NCBI GenBank assembly: GCA_946894095.1
Contig: OX335642.1
Span: 14,705,021 to 14,769,020 of the forward strand
Source: Incurvaria masculella
Lineage: Eukaryota > Arthropoda > Insecta > Lepidoptera > Incurvariidae
Direction: 5' to 3'
Length of the DNA stretch: 64,000 nucleotides
Shown here: positions 54,476 to 64,000 of the stretch, piece by piece
How the letters are laid out: every line of letters starts with the position of its first letter
Position numbering within the stretch: the stretch's first letter is position 1
Translations under genes and position numbers: made by a program
Notes under the pieces: generated by a model
Told to the model about the DNA's origin: nothing
The model's input: only the letters and a program-made list of their open reading frames with translations
Database searches by the model: none

Positions 54476-54848
54476 TTATTTCATTAACTATTAGAGGGTT
54501 AGGGCACACGTACTTCTTCGAACAGCTCCTGCAAGATCAAATCTGCAGTGATAAATCATTGGCAGCTATGCTTTCCTCTATGGTCACAGAACAATTAATA
54601 TGCTGAATGAACTAAAGGGAGGTAGAGTTTAACTTACTTAATAATAGCCTAGGAACATTTAAGATACTAGTTATAAGGCATCTTAATAATTTGCATGCGT
54701 AAGTTAAGTGAGACTAGTAAACGACTTAGGATATCCTGTAAGTTTTGGTAGTTAAGATTCAAAATAAATACCAACCTAATTAAATCCTTTTTTTATGAAA
54801 AACCCGATATATATAGCTGTGCTGAGAGACCAAAGGTGCAAAAAATCG

Positions 54849-55142
54849 GCCAAGTGCGAGTCGGACTCGCACACCAAGGGTTCCGTACAAGATAGAACAC
54901 AAAAAAACGGTTTTTTTGGTATGCCCCCCCTTTAATTTTTATATTTTTTTAGTTTACCTATTTGTTGTTATAGCGGCAAAAGAAATACACACTCTGTGTA
55001 CATTTCAGCTGCCTAACTATTACGGTTCATGAGATATAGCCCTGTGACGGACAGATGGATGTACGGACGGACAGATGGATAGACAGACAGTGGAGGCTTA
55101 GTAATAGGGTTCCATTGGCACCCTTTGGGTACGGAACCCTAA
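54849..55142 (+). repeat. Dispersed repeat, GTCGGACTCGCAC family
   Basis: Starts GGCCAAGTGCGAGTCGGACT; core GTTATAGCGGCAAAAGAAAT; expanded GACGGACAGATGG run; ends GGGTACGGAACCCTAA. Confidence 0.85.
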
Positions 55143-55312
55143 CAAGTCAAATCTACCTAACCTCACAAATCTCGCACTACGGAGGCAGCGGCAACCATAG
55201 CTGAAACTGTTAAGCATTACAATAAATATTCCAGTATTCGCGTGAACTATGATGTTCGCTGTGCCCATTAGGCCCGTGGGCCGTGGGGATTACCAACCAA
55301 AATAAAATTTAA

Positions 55313-55553
55313 CAAAAAAAATAACCGACTTCAAAGAAAAAGCACTAAAAAGTAAAAAATAATTGCCATTTTTGTAGTTACGATTTTTGTTATTTTTTGA
55401 GTCGGCGTCAGCCGGGCACGTGCTGCGCCAATCAAGAGAACCTTGGCGACCTTGGCTGACACCGACTCAAAAAATAACAAAAATCGTAACTACAAAAATG
55501 GCAATTATTTTTTACTTTTTAGTGCTTTTTCTTGGAAGTCGGTTATTTTTTTT
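55313..55553. mobile_element. Foldback element with about 100-bp arms
   Basis: The left arm 55313-55411 (AAATAACCGACTTC...TGAGTCGGCGTCAGCC) and right arm 55455-55553 (GGCTGACACCGACTCAAAAA...GAAGTCGGTTATTT) are nearly perfect reverse complements. The 43-bp centre contains GGCACGTGCTGCG. No coding capacity. The ends AACCGACTTC are a common edge of lepidopteran repeats; another edge-like GAAGTCGGTTAAAA lies at 55780. Confidence 0.9.
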
Positions 55554-56203
55554 TGTTATTTTTTTATTTTTAGTGAATCTGAAATATACTGACTAATTTG
55601 TACACGTGCTTTCCAATAAAAAAGGAATCACCGAAATCAAAAGTTATGAGGTAACAAACATTGAAAAAAAAATATTATGTCTGCCTACAGAACCAATACG
55701 GTGAAAACAAATAAATAAGTTAATGAATAAATTTTTGAAAAAAAAACATACAGACGAATTGATAACCTATCCTTTTTTGAAGTCGGTTAAAAATACAATA
55801 GCACAGGCAACCAGCGACGTGGCAAAATATTTGTCCAAAGGATTAACATCGCCAGCCAGGAGGTGAATGCTGACAGTGTATTGGAAACCATGCCGTAAAA
55901 CAAGCTTGAGGAATAATTTTAAACATACAGTATTTTTTACAATATATCCGTCCAAATGGTTTTGAGGCAGAATTTTACCAGTTTATATGTTATTTTAATT
56001 AAGATTAATGTTGTGAATTAGCTATGTTCATTAAAAAAGCTTAAAAAAAATAACAAAATCTGCATCACCCTGTAAGATTTTATAAGTTATGAATACAATC
56101 TATTTAATGCACGTCTCCTTCCTCGCTGATCGCACTTACCCTCTGTACTTTATTGTTGGCACACCATCATTCTTTTTCTTATTGAGTACTGTGAACAACG
56201 AAT

Positions 56204-59200
56204 ATGACTCTACCGACCTTTGAAGAAATACTCCAATATACCGCAACTAATATGTGCTTGTTAGGTCTGCCAATCGAAAGAGGGTGCCCGGTGACAATAC
56301 TATTCTTCCTCTATTTCGTCAACTTGCTCGTGGTCATTATAGAGGAGATTGCCTACGTCGCCAGTCGCTTTGATGCTGAGCACTTTCTTGAAATCACTGC
56401 GGTTACACCTTGTATGAGCATAGGAACATTGTGCCTATACAAAGCTTTTGCACTATTCCTCAACAGAAAGAGAATTATTGAGACACTCAATTCATTTAGA
56501 TTGCTGTACAGTGAGATTTTGCTTCAAGATTGTGAAGTAAAAGAAGTGGAAATATATGTAAACTATGCCAAATATTTCTCGAAGTACTTCTTTATCTTAA
56601 ACCAGGTTTTCTGTTGGGTTTATACTCTTGCTCCTACGGCATTAATAGCGATCCAATTGTTTTCAAATGATAATGTGGAACTTCTACTATCTTTTAACAT
56701 TGTTTTGCCTTTTGAATTTAATACTTGGAAGCCTTGGCTAGTAGTTTTTGTCCATACCTCAATTGCCGGTGAGTATCTAATATGAGGCGTGAGTAATTTC
56801 ATGTTATTAATGTAAATTATTGTTTGTATGCTACTAAAGTAACCATGCTCGTTGTAAATCCAACAACAAAGCCACTAGGGGTAGGCTATTGGCTATAGTT
56901 AATTAAAAGTAATTTAAAAAAATCCTGATATTGCTTACTACCTGTCATTATAGATAAAGAAGTTTTAATTAAGGTAATTTATCAGATAGTTTTTAATCAA
57001 TTTTCGAAGATTTTGAGATTGGATAATGTAAGAAGTGAACAACAATGAACACAGGAATATTTAACAAAAATAATATGGTTTAAGATATTGAGTTCCTAGG
57101 CAATGTCAAAGCATTCATCCTCTCAAAATGTTATTAATGCTGCGTCGGTTTCAGCAAACTCTGCTACAAAGAGCACCTCAGTCCTTACAACTTGAATGTT
57201 TCCACAGCTGTAACGACAGTGTTGTATTTAGTCGCCATGGACACTCTGTACTGCGTGCTGATCATCCATGTCTGCATCAACTTCAGCGTGCTCAGCTACA
57301 AGATTGAACGTCTCACTCCGGACAACTCCAATGATCTGGCGCAAATTGTGAAACAGCATCAGAACTTGATAAAGTAGGTCCCTAAGCATTCTCAGTCTGT
57401 GATCAAATATGTTTTCTAATCAAACCCTGATTTTTTACGAAATGAAAATTACGTTAAATTATATCGTCTTTAGACCATTTTTTTTATAAATCTTCCTATA
57501 CCAACAATATTCCGTCCATGTCCCCGAGAAATCAGAGAATTCTCAATATTTAGAAATGCTTATAAATTGTTAGTATCAAAGTTAATACCGACCCCTCAAC
57601 TACTTTCATCACGACAAGAACTTAATGAAAAAGTCATAAAATAGAATTTACCGCTGCACAAAATTTATAATTGTTCTTATTATTCGGTTTGTATTTTTTT
57701 TAAGATCACGAAACGCAGAAATGTTCACACCCTATCACTTCTTTACAGCACACTGAATAACCCTGCTGCTCCGAGTTACCTGCAGGATCGCTTCAAATTC
57801 CTATCTTCACATGGTGTTCCACTTAGGTCTGCTGATACCTTACTGTTAGCAATTCCTACACATCGCAGCACTTATTATAGTGACTCTTTTTCTGTAAACG
57901 CATCTCGTCTTTGGAATCAGCTTCCCCTAGAAATTCGGTCCTCTTCCAATGTATATATTTTCAAAAAACGTCTGAAGTCCTATTATTTAAATTATATTTA
58001 AACTTTATCATTTATATAAGTTCTTGCTCGCTCTCTGTTACAAAAAAAAGGTTCATATAAGAATAAATGTATATACACAAATATTGGTATATATTTAAAT
58101 TAAATATATATTATAAGCTATGTACTATATGTATCTGTATGTATTAGTATTAGAATGTAAGTATATTTATTCTTGTTAAGTATATATATATATATATCTT
58201 TATTGATAAAAAATCTTACTTCTTTTATCCTTTTTTGTCTGCCGCCTTGCACCATTCCTACATCCCAAGGGTAGGTAGGAAGAGAATGCCTTTTGGCATT
58301 AGGCCCGCCTTTTGTAAACTGTTTATAATGGTGTACAATAAAGAATTTTATTATTATTATTATTATTATTATTAATTTATTAATGATATCAACAGAATGA
58401 CTACATATGTTACATTGTATCTCCAATATCCAACTAAATATATTAGAAACTGAAATAAAAAGTCCAGGGGATGTTGTACCTTCCAGCTATGTCTCGCCCG
58501 TTAAACGAGATAAAAAATCTCCAACTGGGCACCAACTGTGGAAATGTGTGGCCGAGGTTAATTTCTGGATTTCATTTAGATCATGTTGACGCAAGTGTCT
58601 ACCAGCACTCCTAGATCAGCTAAGGGCGTATCGGCCATCGCTCTCGACAATGTGTCGTGTTGTTGGACAATCCGAAATGTGTTTTCATCACGAAATGCTC
58701 CTATATTCGGAGATGGAAGGGCGGCAGAATCGGCACGTGTGCACCACAATCAAGAAGCCATGCACCCGATTCTAGTGCACAGGCCGCTTTGAATCGCGCT
58801 TCTTCCGCCAGTATTTCGTGCTCGATGGTGGCTTTTATTCGGTTTATATTTGTAATTCCAATATTTTATTTATTTTTCAGACTTTCACAGGATTTAGAAG
58901 AAATATTCGCACCTTCGTTGTTGTTGAATTTCGTGGCTAGTTCAATTGAAATTTGTATGCAGGGCTTCAATATCGTGGTGAGTATTATTTTGTCATACAT
59001 GTTACCCGAATATCAAAAATCATTGTGCGCTCAAGTGATCGATTCTATCAACCTAAGTTGCAAAATATCGTTACGCATTAGAACGGTTATAGTTAACACT
59101 TACAATGCTGTTGGATATTTTGTGAACGCGTTATCAAATCTACAGTTTATTTTTTACGTGAAATTAAAGAATTCCTAAGGCGTTGTCTGAGTAGGTAGAA

Positions 59201-62130
59201 TTGTAAATCAAACGAAAGGTCCTAATATAAAAAAAATGCGCAGGGTCATGTAATAGGGCAGACGTTTTGAAGATTAATTTCAGATGGTCTTAATTTAAAA
59301 AATGGCAGATTTATCGCAGCATATACCACATGAACAACTTTCAACTAAGCACCTGGTGGCATTCCATGGACTTGCAAAGTTTTTGGGGGGTTGCCATAAC
59401 CAAATTAGTCGGTCGGTGCTTTTTCACATAAAGTTTGAAGAAACATGCTTGGGGAAAATATTTCGGCATCCTGTTGCGAGTTGAGCGGTTTGAAAATGGG
59501 TACCTAAGAATAACGTTATGCGGTATCCGTTGTTCAGGCGATATTGTACGGCAACAGACTGCCCATTGACGAGACGGAAGGCATGGCGCTGTATCGAGTT
59601 AAAAGTATAAACAAACAAAGTTTAAACTCCGAAGGGATGTAAGGTCTCTCTCTGTGTTAGATCGTATCCAACGTGAATAATCCGGAACTGTATGAAGCCA
59701 TCCCTGCGTGCCCTTTCTACCATCGCTCCCCGAACTGTTGATAGTCCCAAAATAAATAACTACAGATTTAAAGAGTGGGTAAAATTCGGAACGCCGCGGC
59801 GCCGAGGAAATTCTCCCAAACATGACGTGAATAAGCACCAGGCCGACCGGCGGGGTTTTTTTTAATGTAATCTGACATGGATGAATGACATCAACACCAC
59901 ATTCCCGAAGGAATTAGGTGTCATTTTCGGGCACCTCTTATTTGCGGGCCTGCCCTACGCCGTATGCCGCGCTTAACATATAAAAGCGACATGCTTGCTG
60001 AAACAGAAACATGTCTCTCATTCCAAATTGTACCAGTGTAATATGATTTTGAAAGTATTAAAAAAAACTCGTTTTCTCACATTCTACCTACAAAGACAGC
60101 ATGTCATGTTGAATATTCAGGCCGGTGACCTAGCGAATGTACCATCATGCTGCCTGTTCCTGTCGTCTGCGCTTGTCCAAATATTCATGCTCTGCCTGTT
60201 CGGGGACCTGCTCATCACGGAGGTTTGTTTGAGGATTAACATATATTTTGCTAGGTTATATCTTGAGGCGAATATGAGGGTTTCCATCAATCCTTATGTC
60301 CGTGTTAACTGAACCGTGATTGTTCGATACACCTTGGCTGGCGCATATTCATTGGTACAAGATGCATTCCAAAGGTAGGAAATCATATGCAGTTGTTTTA
60401 GCTTCTCGTAGTGTTAAAAGATTCAACGCCAGGAGTATGTCTGCCTGTCCGTCTGCCTATTTTTTTTTTTGTAAAAGGCTTTTATTTGTACAGAGCGGTC
60501 GACTAGGCCAAGCCGCGTACATGAACCATTGGGTAGACATGGACCAAGCTAGTAAGAAGAGCCTCATGGTCCTACGAGAGCGGTAAGCTCATTTCATTAA
60601 TGTTGCGGCTGGCTATTCAATTTTGCTATATACAGGGTGTCGTAATGGCCAGTACATTAAATTTGTGAAATTATTATTGGGAATGAAACAAACGAAAAAG
60701 TTTAATTTTTTTTTCCTGAATATACTCTAAATAAAATGTTAGACTTTCCATACAAACTAATTCAATAATCTAGTGTAAAAAAATCGAATGCTCCGTAAGA
60801 ACGTGGGAACGTTGTACGTTCTTGGACATGGGTGACTTATATTACACCTACAGTCATGACATTAGCCTGATACGCCACGTGGGATCTAGGCTCCATGCCA
60901 AGACCTTCCTTATGCATGGTTACAACGTCGCGTCAAATTACACTAGACAAAAACATAAATTCCAAAAATGTATATCTCGGTAACTAGACACTTTACAGAA
61001 AAAATAAAAAACTCTTTTGTCTCGAAAAAACATGAGGATTACGCTGGCCAAATTAATGTACCGGCGGTTACGACACTCCGTATATTGACTCTATCGTCTT
61101 TGTATGTAAATTAGACGTTATGAAAATACACGACAAGCCCTCATAACTTAAGATAATCCTGAAATTCTTATATATAAATATTTATATTTTTATATGTGTA
61201 AATATTTGTATGTATCTATCTGTTAATATTAAGTACTATACATTATAAGCCTATATTATGTACGATTATTTTATGAAAATATATATATTTCCATTTCATT
61301 TTAAAATATTTTTTAAGATACTTAATATAGTTTAGTTTAGTTTTTAGTTTTTTATTTTTTTCTTTTGCCCGCCACCCCGCACCTCTCCTACGTCTCTAAG
61401 GTGGAAATTCCGCCTTTTTGTGAACCATGCTTGCAGGCTTGCAAATAAAGAATTTTTTCATTTCATTTCATTTTAAATTCTATTGCCCATTTTTATCCGT
61501 AAGCGAATTATAACTTTGTTACCCTAAAAAATCTTATTATTATTGATTGAAGTGTTTTTTTCTGGCATGACACCTAATTCCTTCAGGAATGTGTTGTATT
61601 GGGCTAATCTCATGGCGGTAGTTGTGTAGTATCAGCCATCCATGTCAGGTTCCATAGATAAAAGTATTACTAATCCAGTAACATAATTTATTTATATATT
61701 CGAAGAACCAACAGTTAATTTAAGCATGAAGAGACTTAAAATAATTAAATAAACACCAGTTACTGATTGTCACAGTTGGGTTTACAAATAACAGTTCGTA
61801 GAGCACACCTGCAACGAAATAACCATCCTTTCAAACTTTGAGAACAGTGACACTAGAAACAGTAAAACGTTGCATTTTGCAGGACTCTTCGACCGCAGCG
61901 GCTGACCGCCATGAAGTTCGCTCCGATCACCTACGCTTCTTTTTACAAGGTGATTGTTGTTGTTTGGGCAGGTTTCTGTGAATTCAATCTTCTTGATGTT
62001 AATGACGTAATAGGCATAGGGGTTCACTGTCGACGTCCGTTTTTTTCCGCAGATCATAAGTACTTCGTGGTCCTACTTCACCATTCTCTACACGGTCTAC
62101 ACTCGACCGGACGCGGAATGTATACACTGA
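56204..62130 (+). CDS. Odorant receptor 2 (seven exons, 387 aa)
   Basis: Exons 56204-56768, 57208-57373, 58881-58977, 60121-60222, 60494-60582, 61883-61949 and 62053-62130, all GT-AG and in phase. Exons 1 to 6 have exactly the same lengths as in odorant receptor 1 (565, 166, 97, 102, 89, 67 nt). The product is a 7tm_6 odorant receptor: start MTLPTFEEILQYTATNMCLL, NTWKPWLVVF before intron 1, IFAPSLLLNFVASSIEICMQ, FMLCLFGDLLITE, and the C-terminal LTAMKFAPITYASFYK with IISTSWSYFTILYTVY. It is expected to work with Orco in antennal neurons as a ligand-gated channel. No disabling change is seen. The last exon differs from receptor 1 in its final residues (TRPDAECIH). Ligand not predictable. Confidence 0.93.
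57740..58375 (+). mobile_element. LINE 3' fragment with (ATT)n tail in intron 2 of odorant receptor 2
   Basis: One frame reads LRSADTLLLAIPTHRSTYYS then DSFSVNASRLWNQLPLEIRS, the usual C-terminal end of jockey/CR1-like LINEs. It is followed by an AT-rich 3' UTR, AATAAAGAATTTTATT and an ATT microsatellite at 58350-58375. Confidence 0.8.
59855..59995 (-). mobile_element. SINE tail fragment joined to another repeat end
   Basis: TAATCTGACATGGATGAATG and CACATTCCCGAAGGAATTAG match the SINE tail region (minus strand). Right after it, CTACGCCGTATGCCGCGCTT resembles the reverse of the stretch at 40627 (GCGCGGCATATGGCGTACGC). Small remnants in intron 3 of odorant receptor 2. Confidence 0.55.
61140..61475 (+). 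mobile_element. LINE 3' UTR remnant in intron 5 of odorant receptor 2
   Basis: AT-rich stretch with GCCCGCCACCCCGCACCTCT, then TGCAAATAAAGAATTTTTTC and a (ATTTC)n tail. Layout is the same as the 3' end at 58200-58375, so a related family. No coding part is left. Confidence 0.6.
61560..61660 (+). mobile_element. SINE tail fragment
   Basis: GGCATGACACCTAATTCCTT, TGTATTGGGCTAATCTCATG and ATCAGCCATCCATGTCAGGT match the 3' part of the SINE body; heavily 5' truncated. Confidence 0.7.
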
Positions 62131-62426
62131 GAAAAAGATGACAACTATATTTTGGTTAAATTATATCTAGTTTTGCAGGCATTGCAACGACGATATCGAC
62201 TGTGGTTTATCGACTGTGGTTTGCTTACTAGCATATAACATCTTTAATATAAAAGTTAATCAATAGCTGTAAGTTTTTCTTATTTTGTTTCTACAAGATA
62301 CATATACTGCTTCGTCCTACTACTTTTGCAAAATTTGTGAAATACGAAGCTGGACTAACATATTTTCTAAGCAATATATTAACACTTATATTAAGTTTTC
62401 TATGTTACTCTGTTTGTTTTTCCTGA

Positions 62427-62432
62427 AATAAA
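62427..62432 (+). terminator. Possible poly(A) signal of odorant receptor 2
   Basis: AATAAA in an AAAT run about 300 bp after the stop codon. Simple-sequence context makes the call weak. Confidence 0.3.
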
Positions 62433-62726
62433 TAAATAAATAAAAAAAAAGTTCCATCAGAACAGTTTTAGCAGAAAATTGAGAGCTATATAAACGTGTG
62501 AGTGTGTGTGTTAAAGTGTGTAATTGACCTAGAATTAAGTTTCATTCAGAAATTAAAAAAGGTTACTCCAGCTATGAAAATACTTTTCTCGTATTTTTTG
62601 TCATATCGCACTTGGCACTATGTGCCTGATATAGTTGCACTGAAGAAAATGATATGCAACTGTTTAATGTTTTAGCACAGTAAAAAATCAGTAATTTATG
62701 GTAAGTATTCCTCTTTAGTATTAACT

Positions 62727-62985
62727 AGCTGCGGTACCCGGCTCCGCTCGGGTTAGTGTCGGCTAAATTATTTCATGGATAAAATGTAGCCCACATAACT
62801 GATCCAAAAACTGGTCCAGGACAATTTATTCGTCTACCAAATTTCATCAAGATCGTTCGAGCCGAAATAGCATGATTTAATGAGAAACATCCAATAATTC
62901 CCATTCAGAGCTTCATTGACATTTGGTGGCTATTAAAAAAAAAAGCATTTGCCGCCAGAACCTTTCTGCACCTAGTAAGTAAGTA
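62727..62985 (+). repeat. Dispersed repeat, CCCGGCTCCGCTCGGG-type
   Basis: Starts ACTAGCTGCGGTACCCGGCT; full-length relative of the inverted copy at 50061-50400. Confidence 0.75.
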
Positions 62986-63187
62986 AAGTTTAAAACGTAA
63001 CTTAGTTTTGCGTGGACTCCAACCCACAGCCAGCCTCAACATCGAAAACAGTAACCCATCTCGAACCTGACTGCTCCCAGAGATGCTATACATTGATAAA
63101 ATACGCACATAAATCGGGTAAGTGGTTCGCAAGTTATAAGAATTTAACACTCACTACTCACCCTTCTGGTAATGAAGCGTTATATTT

Positions 63188-63417
63188 TTTTTTTTTTTAT
63201 GTGACTGGACATGGATGGCTAATACCACAAGTTCTGTCATGGTATTAGCCCAACACACCACATGGGAACTAGGTGCCATGCCAGGACCTTCCTTATATTG
63301 CACGGCTACATTGAACTGGATGGAAAACACGGACAATTTTCATTGCCGCTTCGACCATCGTTCATCCAATGCGATGGTACCAACCCGGGCGGGATAAACC
63401 CTACCAACTAGTAAGTA
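63188..63417 (-). mobile_element. SINE copy S6, 5S-head subfamily, head missing
   Basis: The T-run at 63187-63199 is its A-tail. The body matches SINE S7 more closely than the tRNA-headed copies (shared TGTGACTGGACATGGATGGC, TTATATTGCACGGC and the ACTAGTAAGTAAGG edge). It stops at 63420, before any head. Confidence 0.78.
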
Positions 63418-63499
63418 AGGCAGTTTAGAAATTATGTAGCCTAATAGAATCAGGCTAGACGTAGATACAATCCGCATCATCGAGTAACTGGTTCTCAAG

Positions 63500-64000
63500 G
63501 ATTTTATTCGGGGGAACGGCAGAACGTCTAAAATCCAGATCGTATAATATGATATTTTAACAAAATTTTAAAACCATGCACAACGTATAATCGGCAGATC
63601 GTATAATTGTATACGTAGTGCATGAAGAAGTTCACAAAATAAAATTACTTATTTCTCCATGCATAACATTTAATAGTCACAACGTATAAAATTATGATCT
63701 TTATTTAACAAAAAAGAAAACCATGCATATCATATAATTCAAAAACGTTTCATACGATAAGCGCCCTTATGTATATACTTTTAAAGCGTATACTCGCACG
63801 CGAATTTCGACCGTCTCAATTAGCGTAAGGTGGCCTTGTTACTCTTTAACAAATATCGATTCGTAGCAATTTCAGCCTTAAATGTATCGTCATTAGGGCG
63901 CTTTATGCAGTGCTTCTTGGCATATTATACGTTCTGCATGGTTTTCTTTTTTTGTGAATTCACGTTAGGAATATTATACGTTGTGACTATTATACGTTCT
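63500..64000. repeat. Cluster of short ACGTATAAT / ATTATACGT motifs
   Basis: GTATAAT-type words occur many times in both orientations: ATCGTATAATATGATA, CACAACGTATAATCGG, GATCGTATAATTGTATACG, CACAACGTATAAAAT, ATATTATACGTTCTGCATGG, AATATTATACGTTGTGAC, TATTATACGTTCT. Together with CCATGCA / TGCATGG words they form an inverted pattern. The array runs off the right edge. Confidence 0.7.

Noticed and set aside
1..64000. CRISPR arrays, operons or prokaryotic signals
   Set aside because: None present. The tandem exon arrays are direct repeats without unique spacers, and the context is a spliced eukaryotic genome.

Overview
The window looks like AT-rich nuclear DNA of an insect, most likely a moth or butterfly (Lepidoptera). 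This is inferred from two insect-type odorant receptor genes with short, phase-conserved exons, from a dense load of SINEs, LINE 3' ends, MITEs and a BEL/Pao LTR element, and from long intergenic gaps. No bacterial, CRISPR or operon features are present.

Left third (about 1-29.7 kb): one very large gene on the + strand. I rebuilt it exon by exon; splice sites and codon phases agree from 1000 to the stop at 29655, about 2,860 codons. It encodes a single-pass membrane protein. A huge Ser/Thr/Pro/Asn-rich mucin-like ectodomain is carried mostly by one 6.3 kb exon. It is followed by a Cys-rich EGF-like exon, a SEA-like region, a calcium-binding-type EGF, another EGF, a transmembrane helix and a cytoplasmic tail spread over small exons. 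Its start lies off the left edge, possibly in an exon ending at base 33. Two exons of this gene have been turned into tight tandem arrays: the last EGF exon (4 copies, 151-bp period, only 28 bp between copies) and the first cytoplasmic exon (13 copies, 136-bp period, only 16 bp between copies). These arrays are the most unusual thing in the window.

Middle (29.7-41 kb): intergenic AT-rich DNA, then odorant receptor gene 1 (seven exons, 33425-40877, 386 aa). From 41 to 56 kb there is transposon-rich DNA: a TIR MITE, a mariner-like transposase remnant, a foldback hairpin, an internally deleted BEL/Pao LTR retrotransposon (44117-49600) with a LINE nested inside, a SINE with a 5S rRNA-like head interrupted by another LINE, and a large palindromic foldback element.

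Right (56.2-62.1 kb): odorant receptor gene 2 (seven exons, 387 aa). Its first six exons match those of receptor 1 in length and all its intron phases match, so the two are a tandem duplicate pair. The window ends in non-coding DNA with a SINE copy and an unusual cluster of short ACGTATAAT-type motifs in both orientations.

All calls rest on reading the sequence only; no database search, RNA data or alignment software was used.
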